64,000 nucleotides of DNA from Cytophagaceae bacterium. Lineage in GTDB: Bacteria > Bacteroidota > Bacteroidia > Cytophagales > Spirosomataceae. The notes beneath the pieces were generated by a model, which had not been told where the DNA came from, made no database searches, and worked only from the letters and a program-made list of their open reading frames with translations. Shown here one piece after another: positions 18,272 through 26,918 of the stretch (position 1 is the first letter of the stretch; the number at the start of each line of letters is the position of its first letter). The position numbers and the translations under genes are program-made. The DNA lies in NCBI GenBank assembly GCA_027491315.1, contig JAIXWL010000010.1:1-64000 (forward strand). The letters are read 5' to 3'.

Positions 18272-18844
18272 ATGCAAGAAATAGAACCTTCCTATCAATG
18301 GGAATCGATATACAATGCTTCCCATGACCCTAAGTCGCCATTTTATGGGAGAACATACTCAAGTACAGAATATGTCCATACCATCTACAGCTATTACATA
18401 CATCCTCTTTGGGATGATATAGATTCGGAAACGCTTTATTGTAAAATACTATTTACGGATTACGGATTACAGTATAGTATTATTGAATTAATGGGAGAAT
18501 GGAATGACACCTTGCACAATGACATCATGTTGCTCAAGCGAGGGGTAATCGATCATTTATTGGCCGCTGGAATAAAATATTTTATTTTGGTAGGTGAGAA
18601 TGTCTTTAATTTTCATGGTTCTTGGGAAGATGATTATTATGCAGAATGGTTTGAGGAAATTGAAGATGGTTGGATTGCTGGACTGTGTTTCCCTGAATTC
18701 ATTGAAAAAGAATGGAATAAATATAAAATCGATTATTACATCAATTTTGGAGGAACATTACAAATACCCAATTGGCGAACTGCCAAACCAGAAATGCTTT
18801 TTCTTTTGGTCCATAAAATCCTTTCAAATCGATTAGGTGCCTAA
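18272..18844 (+). CDS. Hypothetical acidic cytoplasmic protein (190 aa)
   Basis: No family recognised. The start MQEIEPSYQWESIYNASHDP is chosen because the upstream extension would run through the terminator of the preceding gene. The protein is rich in aromatic and acidic residues (YYAEWFEEIEDGW, WNKYKIDYYINFGG), has no signal peptide or membrane segment and ends SNRLGA. It lies between two exported-protein genes but with its own upstream terminator, so it is probably transcribed alone. Confidence 0.65.
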   Translation: MQEIEPSYQWESIYNASHDPKSPFYGRTYSSTEYVHTIYSYYIHPLWDDIDSETLYCKILFTDYGLQYSIIELMGEWNDTLHNDIMLLKRGVIDHLLAAGIKYFILVGENVFNFHGSWEDDYYAEWFEEIEDGWIAGLCFPEFIEKEWNKYKIDYYINFGGTLQIPNWRTAKPEMLFLLVHKILSNRLGA

Positions 18845-18902
18845 AAACCAGAACATTGATTAAAATAATCAGAAAGCAGGATAAAAAACTTAATTCAAAT
18901 CA

Positions 18903-18910
18903 TACCTTTG
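18903..18910 (+). promoter_or_regulatory. -7 box (TACCTTTG) upstream of the NIPSNAP gene
   Basis: Exact TAnnTTTG match in the 270-base gap before the NIPSNAP start at 19115. If used, the transcript has a leader of about 200 bases that contains the direct repeats and palindrome listed below. No convincing -33 TTG. Confidence 0.4.
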
Positions 18911-18948
18911 CCTAAAGAATAATCTTTATAAAATTATTTGGGTTTGAT

Positions 18949-19056
18949 TTTGGTTTAGATTTTGGTTTAGATTTGTCAACTCTTCAAGAGTTGACAAATC
19001 TGAGTCGTCTGAGTCGTGAAAAGTTAACAAATCTGAGTCGTGAAAAGTTAACAAAT
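18949..19056. repeat. Direct-repeat cluster in the NIPSNAP leader
   Basis: Two tandem copies of tttggtttagat (18949-18960, 18961-18972), preceded by a degenerate copy. A palindrome follows, then two exact copies of a 24-base unit starting ctgagtcgtgaaaag and ending ttaacaaat (19009-19032, 19033-19056), with a partial ctgagtcgt at 19000. The repeat end gttaacaaat resembles the palindrome arm gttgacaaat, as if the tandem copies grew from it. The open frame here is judged non-coding. Confidence 0.8.
18969..19001. repeat. TGTCA-core palindrome, copy 2
   Basis: Perfect 16-base arms (agatttgtcaactctt and its complement) around one central c. Same layout as the copies at 71, 58788 and 58948: outer arm, TGTCA, inner arm, short centre. 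Lies in the putative 5' leader of the NIPSNAP gene. Confidence 0.85.
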
Positions 19057-19114
19057 CCAAGTACCAAGCCCATACATAAACAAAAACATTATCCATTTTA
19101 CCCCATCATTACCT

Positions 19115-19861
19115 ATGAAAAAATTATTAACCCTCCTCCTATTATTCGTATCCACTCAGATGATTGCCAAAAAACCCGATAGTCGTTATTACGAATTACG
19201 CGTATACTACTGCCACCCAGGTAGATTAGATGCTTTGATCCAACGATTCACCAATCATACGACCAAAATTTTCGAAAAACATGGTATGACCAACGTGGGC
19301 TATTGGATTCCAAATAACAATGAGAAAAATGCACTTTATTACATTTTATCATACCCAAATCAAGTAGAGCGTGATAGTTCATGGAAGCGTTTTGGCCGTG
19401 ATCCAGAGTGGAAAGAAGTAGCAAAAAAATCAGAAGAATCGGGTAAAATCGTAGCTAAAGTTGAAAGTACTTTTATGATGGCTACGGACTTTAGTCCAAA
19501 AATTAAGCCTTCTCACAAAAGTGTAGATCGTGCAATTGAATTAAGAACTTACACGGCGACACCCAACCACATTGAAGACATCTTGGCTCGTTTTAGAAAC
19601 CATACAACTAAATTGTTCAAGAAGCATGGTATGACAAACATTGCTTACTTCAAGACCATTGAAAAAGATCCAAATGTACAACCTCGATTAGTGTACTTGT
19701 TGGCCCATGATAGTGAAGCTGCCGGAAAAGCTTCTTTCGATGAATTCAGAAAAGATCCCAATTGGATTAAAGTACGTGACGAATCAGAAAAGAACGGAAA
19801 AATTGTAGATAAAGTAGAATCTATCTACATGCATCCAACGACTTTTTCAACTATCCGATAA
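19115..19861 (+). CDS. Exported two-domain NIPSNAP-family protein
   Basis: 248 residues: a signal peptide (MKKLLTLLLLFVSTQMIA) then two tandem ferredoxin-fold NIPSNAP domains. Domain 1 runs from YYELRVYYCHPGRLDALIQR to about residue 125, domain 2 from AIELRTYTATPNHIEDILAR to about 245. Both keep the pattern of RFxNHTTKxFxKHGMTN followed by a Y-L strand and a FxxDPxW helix, so they are an internal duplication. Function of the family in bacteria is largely unknown. It follows a repeat-rich leader and ends just before a strong hairpin. Confidence 0.88.
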   Translation: MKKLLTLLLLFVSTQMIAKKPDSRYYELRVYYCHPGRLDALIQRFTNHTTKIFEKHGMTNVGYWIPNNNEKNALYYILSYPNQVERDSSWKRFGRDPEWKEVAKKSEESGKIVAKVESTFMMATDFSPKIKPSHKSVDRAIELRTYTATPNHIEDILARFRNHTTKLFKKHGMTNIAYFKTIEKDPNVQPRLVYLLAHDSEAAGKASFDEFRKDPNWIKVRDESEKNGKIVDKVESIYMHPTTFSTIR

Positions 19862-19871
19862 AGCTTTGTAT

Positions 19872-19903
19872 CTTTGTTGTCCCGAAAATTCGGGACAACA
19901 AAG
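19872..19903. other. 15-bp hairpin immediately before a start codon
   Basis: Perfect inverted repeat ctttgttgtcccgaa / ttcgggacaacaaag with a two-base loop, 10 bases after the NIPSNAP stop and eight before the ATG at 19911. No T-run follows on either strand, so a classical terminator is unlikely; an intercistronic processing or translation-controlling hairpin fits better. Confidence 0.7.
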
Positions 19904-19910
19904 AAATAAT

Positions 19911-20855
19911 ATGCGTTGGAATAAACAAGGACTCATCTTTTGTCCAGACGGGCAATCTGAATGGAATCAAAAAAAATATGCACATGTTGTATGTGCTGAT
20001 ACCAATTACTCGGACCGCATCCGTTTGTATTATTCCGCCCGCGATTCTAAGGGGCGTTGCCAAGCCTCTTTCATTGATCTAGATTCTCAAAATTTATCCA
20101 ATGTACTTTATGTTCATCCCGAGCCTATATTAAGCTTAGGGGCTCCTGGAACTTTTGATGATTGTGGCATCATGCCTACTTGGTTTTTGCAAAATGGGGA
20201 TGAAAAATGGCTATATTACATTGGATGGACCGTCAGAAATACCATTCCCTACCACAATGCCTTAGGCTTAGCATATTCCTCGGATGGTGTTCATTTCCAT
20301 AAAAAATTCGAAGGGCCAATCATAAGTACAACTGCTACTGAACCCTTTTTCAATGGTTCAGCTTGTTTTCTATATGATCAAGGTAAATATAAAGTATGGT
20401 ACTTAAATTGTACCCATTGGCTTCCTGATGGTAATTTAATGGAGCCATGCTACCATATTAAATATGCCGAATCCATTGATGGTATCAACTGGGATAGAAA
20501 AGGTCAAGTGGCCATCGATTACCGAGATGAGGTAGAAGGGGGAATTTCAAGACCTACCGTACTTATTGAAAATGGGGTTTTCAAAATGTGGTTTTCAGCT
20601 CGGGCATGTACCGACTACCGCAGCAATCGTGATCGTTCCTATCGAATATATTATGCGGAATCAAAGGATGGAATCCATTGGGAAAGACAAGAAGGTTTGG
20701 CGGGTATAGATGTCAGTGACAATGAACAAGATTGGGACTATGAAATGATTGAATACCCACTTGTAATTCGTCATCAAGAAAAAACTATTCTATTTTACAA
20801 TGGAAATCATTTCGGTCAAACCGGGGTAGGTTATGCCATTTTAGAGGAAAAATAA
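19911..20855 (+). CDS. Five-bladed beta-propeller, glycosidase-like protein
   Basis: About 314 residues resembling GH32/GH43/GH130-type propellers. Recurring blade ends are visible: RIRLYYSARDSKGR, ALGLAYSSDGVHFHK, IKYAESIDGINWDRKG, IYYAESKDGIHWERQ and ILFYNGNHFGQTGVGYA. An acidic residue in FDDCGIMPTW and GGISRPTVL are candidate active-site positions. No signal peptide, so it is probably cytoplasmic. The start at 19911 is the first ATG after the hairpin; a longer frame passes through the hairpin and was rejected. Its stop overlaps the next start (TAATG), tying it to a glycosyltransferase, which suggests glycan synthesis rather than degradation. Confidence 0.75.
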   Translation: MRWNKQGLIFCPDGQSEWNQKKYAHVVCADTNYSDRIRLYYSARDSKGRCQASFIDLDSQNLSNVLYVHPEPILSLGAPGTFDDCGIMPTWFLQNGDEKWLYYIGWTVRNTIPYHNALGLAYSSDGVHFHKKFEGPIISTTATEPFFNGSACFLYDQGKYKVWYLNCTHWLPDGNLMEPCYHIKYAESIDGINWDRKGQVAIDYRDEVEGGISRPTVLIENGVFKMWFSARACTDYRSNRDRSYRIYYAESKDGIHWERQEGLAGIDVSDNEQDWDYEMIEYPLVIRHQEKTILFYNGNHFGQTGVGYAILEEK

Positions 20856-21892
20856 TGGATTTTAGCTATTTGAACCACCAGCTTTATGGCAAGCCGCAAA
20901 CGCCGAAACATCCCAAAGTTTCTGTTTGCCTAATTACCTACAAGCATGAAGACTTTATCCAAATTTGTTTGGATAATATTCTACAGCAAAAAACCAATTT
21001 TGAATTTGAAATTATCATCGGAGAAGATCATTCCCCTGACCAAACCGCTTCTCTGGTTAAATCCTATGCGGACCGCTTTCCAGATAAAATCAAAGCCTAC
21101 ATTCGCCCAGAAAATGTAGGAGCGAAAGTGAATTTTCTTCATTGTTTTTTTGATTGCCAAGGGGAATATATCGTTCACATTGAAGGTGACGATTATTGGA
21201 CTTCGCCTGATAAACTCCAAAAGCAAGTAGATTTTTTAGATAGTCATCCAGAGGCATCTGCCTGTTTTCACAATGCTCAAATCATCTATGAAGATGGTAG
21301 CGGAAGAAAACCCACATTAATTAATCCGGAAGACCAAGCCCCTTGGATCTACTCCACAGATTTATTGAAAGAAAGAGAGGCTTGGTTTATGGCAACCGCC
21401 AGTGTCATGATGAGGAAAAAATTAGTACAAACACTTCCCGATTGGTTTTTTCACTCTAAAAGTGGTGACATTCCATTATATGTCATTCTTGCGGAGGAAG
21501 GTCCCATCGCCTACCTTCCTCAAACAATGTCCGTATATCGAAAAAACGAAGGGGGAATGAGTTATACAGATAGCAATAAATCAGCTGCATTTATACATAA
21601 CCGTATATTCATGTATTCCAAAATCAATGAATATACCCATGCTAAATACCAACATTTGATTCAGCCAATTTTATTTGAATACCATTTGCTGCTAACTAGA
21701 ATTACGGAAAATGAAAACTCTTTCCTTAAAAGAAGTTACTATTTATGGAAAGCCAGCGCTCATTCACCTAAAAAACTGAGTCTAGATGACTGGAAAAGAC
21801 TTTTTAAAGAACATGTTTTTACGGCTGATTCCTTTTTAGCTTATTTGGCTTTCCGAAAAAAAATTAACCAATTTTTGGGAATTCGTTCATAA
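20855..21892 (+). CDS. Family 2 glycosyltransferase
   Basis: 345 residues with a GT-A fold at the N-terminus: VSVCLITYKHEDFIQICLDN, IIIGEDHSPDQTASLV, NVGAKVNFLHCFF and the metal-binding acidic stretch HIEGDDYWTSPDKLQKQ. The part after about residue 220 is variable and likely sets the acceptor. It would transfer a sugar from a nucleotide-sugar at the cytoplasmic face. It is coupled to the preceding propeller protein by a one-base stop/start overlap. Donor and acceptor cannot be inferred. Confidence 0.9.
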   Translation: MDFSYLNHQLYGKPQTPKHPKVSVCLITYKHEDFIQICLDNILQQKTNFEFEIIIGEDHSPDQTASLVKSYADRFPDKIKAYIRPENVGAKVNFLHCFFDCQGEYIVHIEGDDYWTSPDKLQKQVDFLDSHPEASACFHNAQIIYEDGSGRKPTLINPEDQAPWIYSTDLLKEREAWFMATASVMMRKKLVQTLPDWFFHSKSGDIPLYVILAEEGPIAYLPQTMSVYRKNEGGMSYTDSNKSAAFIHNRIFMYSKINEYTHAKYQHLIQPILFEYHLLLTRITENENSFLKRSYYLWKASAHSPKKLSLDDWKRLFKEHVFTADSFLAYLAFRKKINQFLGIRS

Positions 21893-21967
21893 ATCAGGAT
21901 AAGGCCATTAGGATTTTACAGGGTTTTAATTGAAATTTATGGGTATTCTACGGAAAACCATAAACTC

Positions 21968-24900
21968 ATGAATTGGACATCTTCTAAAAAGCCTATTTTT
22001 TTAACGGCAATTTCCCTTTTTGCCTTATTATTTGCATCCTCTTTTTACAAAAACCAATCGGCCCGCTGGGGACAAACTTTATTAGATTCCTTAACTGAAT
22101 CACAAAAAAGACAGACTGAAAATGCCCTAAAAGGCTTAAAAATACATCCTGAATTAGAGATTACTTTATTTGCCTCTGAACCGATGCTTCAAAATCCCAC
22201 CAATATTGATGTGGATGCACAAGGTCGTGTATGGGTAGTAGAAGCTTATAACTATCGCCCTAATATCAATGGAAACCCTACGAATTCACTCGGAGACCGG
22301 GTATTGATTTTAGAAGATACCAATGGTGATGGGAAAGCAGATTCCAGAAAAATTTTCTACCAATCACCCGAATTAAATGCTCCTTTGGGCATAGCCGTAT
22401 TGGATTCCATGGTCATTGTATCGCAAAGTCCCTACATCTGGAAAATGTTTGATGACAATCGAGATGGAAAAGCGGATCGTAAAGAAGTGATGTTTCAAGG
22501 AATTGGAGGAGAGCAACATGACCATGGAGCTCATGCTTTTACTTTTGGCCCCGACGGAAAACTGTATTTCAACTTTGGAAATGAAGGTGGACAATTATTA
22601 GACGCTCAAGGTAAGGCTGTATTGGATCAGGATGGAGACCCCATTGGACCAAAAAAATACAAACAAGGCATGGTCTTCCGCTGCAATATAGATGGTTCCC
22701 AAGTAGAAGTATTAGGTCACAATTTCAGAAACAATTACGAAGTGGCCGTTGATTCTTATGGAGGACTTTGGCAATCTGATAATGATGATGACGGGAACAA
22801 AGGAGTGCGCATTAATTTTGTGATGGAGCATGGAAACTATGGTTATCGCGATGAAATAAGTGACGCAGGCTGGTCGGCTAATCGAACCAATATTGAACCT
22901 GAAATTCCGAGAAGACATTGGCACTTAAATGACCCAGGTGTGGTTCCCAATTTATTGCAAACAGGCTCAGGCTCGCCAACAGGAATGATTTTATATGAAG
23001 GAAATCTTTTACCCAAAGCATTCCAAAATCAAATGATACATTGTGACGCTGGCCCTAATGTGGTGCGTAGTTATCCTGTCAAGGCCCAAGGTGCTGGTTT
23101 TGAAGCTAGTATCTTACCCCTGGTAGAAGGTGTAAATGACCAATGGTTTAGACCAGCAGATGTGACGGCCGCTCCAGATGGATCTTTGTTTATAGCAGAT
23201 TGGTACGATCCGGGTGTCGGGGGACATCAAGCTGGGGATCAAACGCGCGGTAGAATTTATCGAGTTGCTCCCAAAGGACATGCCTATCAGGTAAAAGCCA
23301 TGAGCCTAAGTTCTCCTGAAAATGCCTTCAAAGCCTTAGAAAACCCCAATTTGGCTCAAAGGTACTTAGCTTTTAAAAAATTAATGAGCTGGGGCAAATC
23401 CGCTGAAGCTGCCTTAGAAAATTCTTATCAAAACAATCCGAATCCACGCATGAAAGCGCGTGCTTTCTGGGCGCTAATGAAAACTAGTCAAGCTCAAAAA
23501 TATTTGACTTTAGCGGCCAAAGATGCCAATTCAGATATTCGAATGATGGCAATTCGTCAGGCCAAAAGGTCAAATTTTAATCAATGGAAAGATTGGGCTT
23601 CCATTTGGGCTAAAGATGAAAATCCACAAGTTCGTAGAGAACTGGCCATTGCCTTACGCCACATCCATGATCCACAAGCAGATGCGATTTGGGCACTCTT
23701 AGCTCAACAGCACCAAGGTCAAGATCGTTGGTATTTAGAAGCTTTAGGCATAGGAGCTGATGGACATTGGAATACCCGATTACAAGCTTATTTGGCCACA
23801 TCTCCTAATGCCAATTCGCTGGCATTCCAAGATGTCATATGGAGGTCAAGAACTGAAATAGCTTTATCCTATATTTTTAATGAATTAAAAAGCAATCAGG
23901 ATTTATCTCAAAAACTTCGCTATTTCAGAGCGCTCGATTTTATTCCAAGCGATAAAAAATCAGGCATGCTGATTGATTTAATTGCTAAAAACTTTCAGGG
24001 ACAAACAGAGGCTCAGCTAGTTGGCTTAAGGCATATCAACCCGTCTTTCATAGCTTCCAACGCTGATGCCAAAAAGGTATTACGTGATTTACTTCCTAAG
24101 ACCTCAGAAAATGAGTACTTGGAATTAGTAGAAAAATATGAGCTGCAGGAAGAGAAAGGAAAAGTCCTTCAAATGATTTTGGCTGGCAAACAAAGCAGAA
24201 AAGCGGGCTCCATCATGTATAAATTAGCAGGTGGTGCTGAGCTAATTACCCAAACATTCCAAAAAGGTAATGAAGACCAACAAAAAGCCATCATTGAATC
24301 CATTCGTTGGATTGGACAACCAAGTACTTTATCGCTATTATTTGATGCCATGAATCAGAAAAACCTGCCTATGAGCATTAGAAAAGAAGCCGCAAGGAGT
24401 TTAGGCAATTCAGCCAATGGGGAGAATTTTGTGCTGGATATCTTAAAAAATAAAAAAGTAAGTGCCGAATTTATTCCATCCGTGGTGGAAAGCGTAAGTA
24501 GAACCTGGAAAAAAGCGGTTCGGATGGAAGCTAATTCTTACCTAGGTGGAAGTAGTACAAATACCAAAACCAAACATCCTGATTTAAATACCTTATTGAG
24601 TCAAAAAGGAAATGCGCAAGCAGGAATTAAGGTATTTGTAAACCAATGCTCGATGTGTCACCAAGTATACCAAGAAGGTATTGATTTTGGCCCTAAACTG
24701 ACTGAGATTGGTTCAAAATTATCTCGCGATGGCATGTATGTTTCGATTTTACATCCAAATGCAGGAATAAACTTTGGCTATGAAACCTATGAAATTTTAA
24801 CCAAATCAGGAGAAAGCTATCAAGGAATAATCAGTTCAAAAAATGAAACAGATATCATTTTAAAATTACCAGGAGGTACCATTCAGAATTTCAAAACCTC

Positions 24901-25021
24901 CGCCTTGAAATCAGTCAAACAATTACCTAATTCCATGATGCCAGAAGGATTAGCTGATGCTATGAGCACCACAGATTTAGTCAACCTTGTCGAATATTTA
25001 ACTACCTTAAAAAAGAAATAA
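21968..25021 (+). CDS. PVC-type haem-binding protein: propeller, HEAT repeats, cytochrome c
   Basis: 1017 residues. An N-terminal hydrophobic segment (FLTAISLFALLFASSF) exports or anchors it. Residues about 55-430 are a membrane-bound-dehydrogenase-type propeller (NPTNIDVDAQGRVWVVEAYNYR, LFIADWYDPGVGGHQ). About 440-860 is a helical HEAT-like repeat region, and the C-terminus is a cytochrome c domain with haem motif CSMCH at about residues 894-898 and a distal Met candidate near NSMMPEG. Such proteins are thought to oxidise sugars or related compounds in the periplasm. The next gene, two bases on, is a Tat TIM-barrel protein, a common pairing. Confidence 0.88.
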   Translation: MNWTSSKKPIFLTAISLFALLFASSFYKNQSARWGQTLLDSLTESQKRQTENALKGLKIHPELEITLFASEPMLQNPTNIDVDAQGRVWVVEAYNYRPNINGNPTNSLGDRVLILEDTNGDGKADSRKIFYQSPELNAPLGIAVLDSMVIVSQSPYIWKMFDDNRDGKADRKEVMFQGIGGEQHDHGAHAFTFGPDGKLYFNFGNEGGQLLDAQGKAVLDQDGDPIGPKKYKQGMVFRCNIDGSQVEVLGHNFRNNYEVAVDSYGGLWQSDNDDDGNKGVRINFVMEHGNYGYRDEISDAGWSANRTNIEPEIPRRHWHLNDPGVVPNLLQTGSGSPTGMILYEGNLLPKAFQNQMIHCDAGPNVVRSYPVKAQGAGFEASILPLVEGVNDQWFRPADVTAAPDGSLFIADWYDPGVGGHQAGDQTRGRIYRVAPKGHAYQVKAMSLSSPENAFKALENPNLAQRYLAFKKLMSWGKSAEAALENSYQNNPNPRMKARAFWALMKTSQAQKYLTLAAKDANSDIRMMAIRQAKRSNFNQWKDWASIWAKDENPQVRRELAIALRHIHDPQADAIWALLAQQHQGQDRWYLEALGIGADGHWNTRLQAYLATSPNANSLAFQDVIWRSRTEIALSYIFNELKSNQDLSQKLRYFRALDFIPSDKKSGMLIDLIAKNFQGQTEAQLVGLRHINPSFIASNADAKKVLRDLLPKTSENEYLELVEKYELQEEKGKVLQMILAGKQSRKAGSIMYKLAGGAELITQTFQKGNEDQQKAIIESIRWIGQPSTLSLLFDAMNQKNLPMSIRKEAARSLGNSANGENFVLDILKNKKVSAEFIPSVVESVSRTWKKAVRMEANSYLGGSSTNTKTKHPDLNTLLSQKGNAQAGIKVFVNQCSMCHQVYQEGIDFGPKLTEIGSKLSRDGMYVSILHPNAGINFGYETYEILTKSGESYQGIISSKNETDIILKLPGGTIQNFKTSALKSVKQLPNSMMPEGLADAMSTTDLVNLVEYLTTLKKK

Positions 25022-25023
25022 AC

Positions 25024-25953
25024 ATGGATCGTCGTTCCTTTGCCCAAATGATGGGCGGAAGCTTATTAGGAGCAGGTATTACAAGTAGCCAGCCTACTTT
25101 AGCTGCTTCATCGAGTCAATTACACAGCCTAGCTGCAGAACCTCCTTTTAGTTTAAAGTATGCCCCCCATTTTGGCATGTTTAAAAATCATGCTGGAAAT
25201 GATGAAATAGACCAATTAAAATTCATGCATGAAATGGGATTTCGTGCCTTGGAAGACAATGATATGATGGCTAAAAGCCCTGAGCTTCAAGCGAAAATCG
25301 GTGATACATTGACTAAACTAGGTATGACCATGGGTGTTTTTGTGGTTAAATTTGATGGCTTTTTTGATACCCAACACATGACCACTGGCAAAAAAGAAGC
25401 TACGGAAATGTTTTTGAAAGCATGTAAAACTGCGGTTGAAACAGCCAAACGCTGTAATGCCAAATGGATGACTGTTGTCCCAGGTAATTTCAGCCGTAAA
25501 CTACCACTAGGTATTCAAACTGGCCATGTGATTGATAACCTAAAACGTGGAGCCGAAATTTTTGAACCCCATAATTTAACAATGGTTTTAGAGCCATTAA
25601 GTGATAATCCCGATTTATTCTTACGCTATTCAGATCAAACGTATATGATTTGCAGAGCTGTAGGCAGTCCTGCTTGTAAGATTTTATTTGACATGTATCA
25701 CATGCAGCGCAATGAAGGAAACATGATTGCAAATATGGATTTATGCTGGGAAGAAATCGCCTACATGCAGATTGGGGATAATCCAGGCAGAAAAGAACCT
25801 ACCACAGGTGAGGTAAACCATGCCAACATTTTTAAGCACCTAAGAAAGAAAGGTTATACTGGTGTATTGGGAATGGAACACGGAAATTTCTATCCTGGTA
25901 AGGACGGTGAAGTAAAATTAATTGAGGCTTATCGAAAGGAAGACAAAGGATAA
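25024..25953 (+). CDS. Tat-exported hydroxypyruvate-isomerase-like TIM barrel
   Basis: 309 residues with a twin-arginine-like leader (MDRRSFAQMMGGSLLGAG) and a xylose-isomerase-like TIM barrel. Probable ligand residues are in MVLEPLSDN, KILFDMYHMQRNEGN, YMQIGDNPGRKEP and LGMEHGNF, the pattern of hydroxypyruvate isomerase relatives. It begins two bases after the large cytochrome c protein, so both are likely co-expressed and act together in the periplasm on a sugar-derived compound. Which one is unknown. Confidence 0.85.
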   Translation: MDRRSFAQMMGGSLLGAGITSSQPTLAASSSQLHSLAAEPPFSLKYAPHFGMFKNHAGNDEIDQLKFMHEMGFRALEDNDMMAKSPELQAKIGDTLTKLGMTMGVFVVKFDGFFDTQHMTTGKKEATEMFLKACKTAVETAKRCNAKWMTVVPGNFSRKLPLGIQTGHVIDNLKRGAEIFEPHNLTMVLEPLSDNPDLFLRYSDQTYMICRAVGSPACKILFDMYHMQRNEGNMIANMDLCWEEIAYMQIGDNPGRKEPTTGEVNHANIFKHLRKKGYTGVLGMEHGNFYPGKDGEVKLIEAYRKEDKG

Positions 25954-26016
25954 TTCCATCGAAAATTTGGAATACTACCTTTATATTTAAATATTTGTTT
26001 AATTATTTAAAATATT

Positions 26017-26304
26017 ATGGATATTGTATTCAAGGCAATCAATGATCCAACTCGAAGAGAAATACTTCGCTTTTTGACCCATGGCCCTCAAAATGCAGGG
26101 ACAATTGCGCAGCAATTCAACATGACGAAGCCTAGTATTTCTCATCATTTGGATTTATTGAAACAAGCTCAGCTTATCGATTTCAGTAAGAATGGACAAT
26201 TCCTTGTCTATACACTTAATAAATCGGGCTTTGAAACCATACATGCTTGGTTTCAGCCATTTACTATGTTTTTCGAATTACCTAAGCCGAAAATCCGACT
26301 TTAA
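26017..26304 (+). CDS. ArsR/SdpR-type winged-helix regulator
   Basis: 95 residues with a complete winged helix: AINDPTRREILRFLTHGPQN, then AGTIAQQFNMTKPSISHHLDLLK as the recognition region and a wing at FSKNGQFLVYTLN. No ArsR metal-binding cysteines are seen, so it resembles the SdpR/autorepressor group that senses something other than metal. Its target is unknown; an autoregulated promoter in the AT-rich gap before it (25954-26016) is plausible. The next gene has its own promoter. Confidence 0.85.
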   Translation: MDIVFKAINDPTRREILRFLTHGPQNAGTIAQQFNMTKPSISHHLDLLKQAQLIDFSKNGQFLVYTLNKSGFETIHAWFQPFTMFFELPKPKIRL

Positions 26305-26310
26305 TTTAGG

Positions 26311-26341
26311 TTTGACAAAAGCCAATCTTTCTTTAATTTCG
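26311..26341 (+). promoter_or_regulatory. Bacteroidota-type promoter (TTTG - 19 bases - TAATTTCG)
   Basis: TTTG at 26311-26314 and TAATTTCG at 26334-26341 match the -33/-7 consensus with correct spacing and one mismatch. Placed 20 bases ahead of the ATG at 26361. Confidence 0.6.
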
Positions 26342-26360
26342 TTTTCAAATTGCCATACCT

Positions 26361-26918
26361 ATGAACCATTCTCTTCCTGCATCTTTATCTTTTCTTCGTT
26401 CAGAACTTCCTTCCCATTGGGTTGGTATAGGAGTGATTCAATTACCTAAGCGTAATTTTTTTCAATCCATTGGTGATTACTTTGCCGAGAAATCAGGAAA
26501 ACAGCGTATTTCATTTGTTGTGGTGAATGAGGGATCACTCAAAACTTTACATTACCAAGGAACTCAATTAGTTTCAACCGAATTGATCGATATACATAAT
26601 TTAGATCATTTTTATTTCTCGGAAGGAAACACATCTGACGGCCTAGTTTCTCTCTTCAATTGCGAAGCGAGTTTGATAGTTTCCAAAAGCAAAAAAGGTG
26701 ATTTAAAATTAAAGGACTATTTTCTCAAAATCATGCCTGCTTTATTGGGCGAAAATGCGGAACCCATTCGTAAAATTGAAGACATTCAATGGGCACAGAA
26801 CAGCAAAAAACAAATTGCAGAAGTATTAAAGCATTGGCCAGAGCAAATCAAAGCTAGAAAAGACCAAGAAGAAGCTGAAGAAAAAGCTAGATTAGCCCAA
26901 GAAGCTCATATAAGCTAA
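26361..26918 (+). CDS. Hypothetical cytoplasmic protein (185 aa)
   Basis: Not recognised. No signal peptide or membrane helix. The middle (QRISFVVVNEGSLKTLHYQG) looks like alternating beta strands and the last 30 residues are a charged helix rich in E, A and K (DQEEAEEKARLAQEAH) that may be coiled coil. A promoter of the phylum's type precedes it. It ends with a four-base overlap with the convergent MFS gene. Confidence 0.65.
   Translation: MNHSLPASLSFLRSELPSHWVGIGVIQLPKRNFFQSIGDYFAEKSGKQRISFVVVNEGSLKTLHYQGTQLVSTELIDIHNLDHFYFSEGNTSDGLVSLFNCEASLIVSKSKKGDLKLKDYFLKIMPALLGENAEPIRKIEDIQWAQNSKKQIAEVLKHWPEQIKARKDQEEAEEKARLAQEAHIS

Noticed and set aside
18973-19182. Open frame of 69 residues upstream of the NIPSNAP gene
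   Set aside because: It consists of translated direct repeats and palindrome, and overlaps the NIPSNAP start in another frame; a leader is the better reading.
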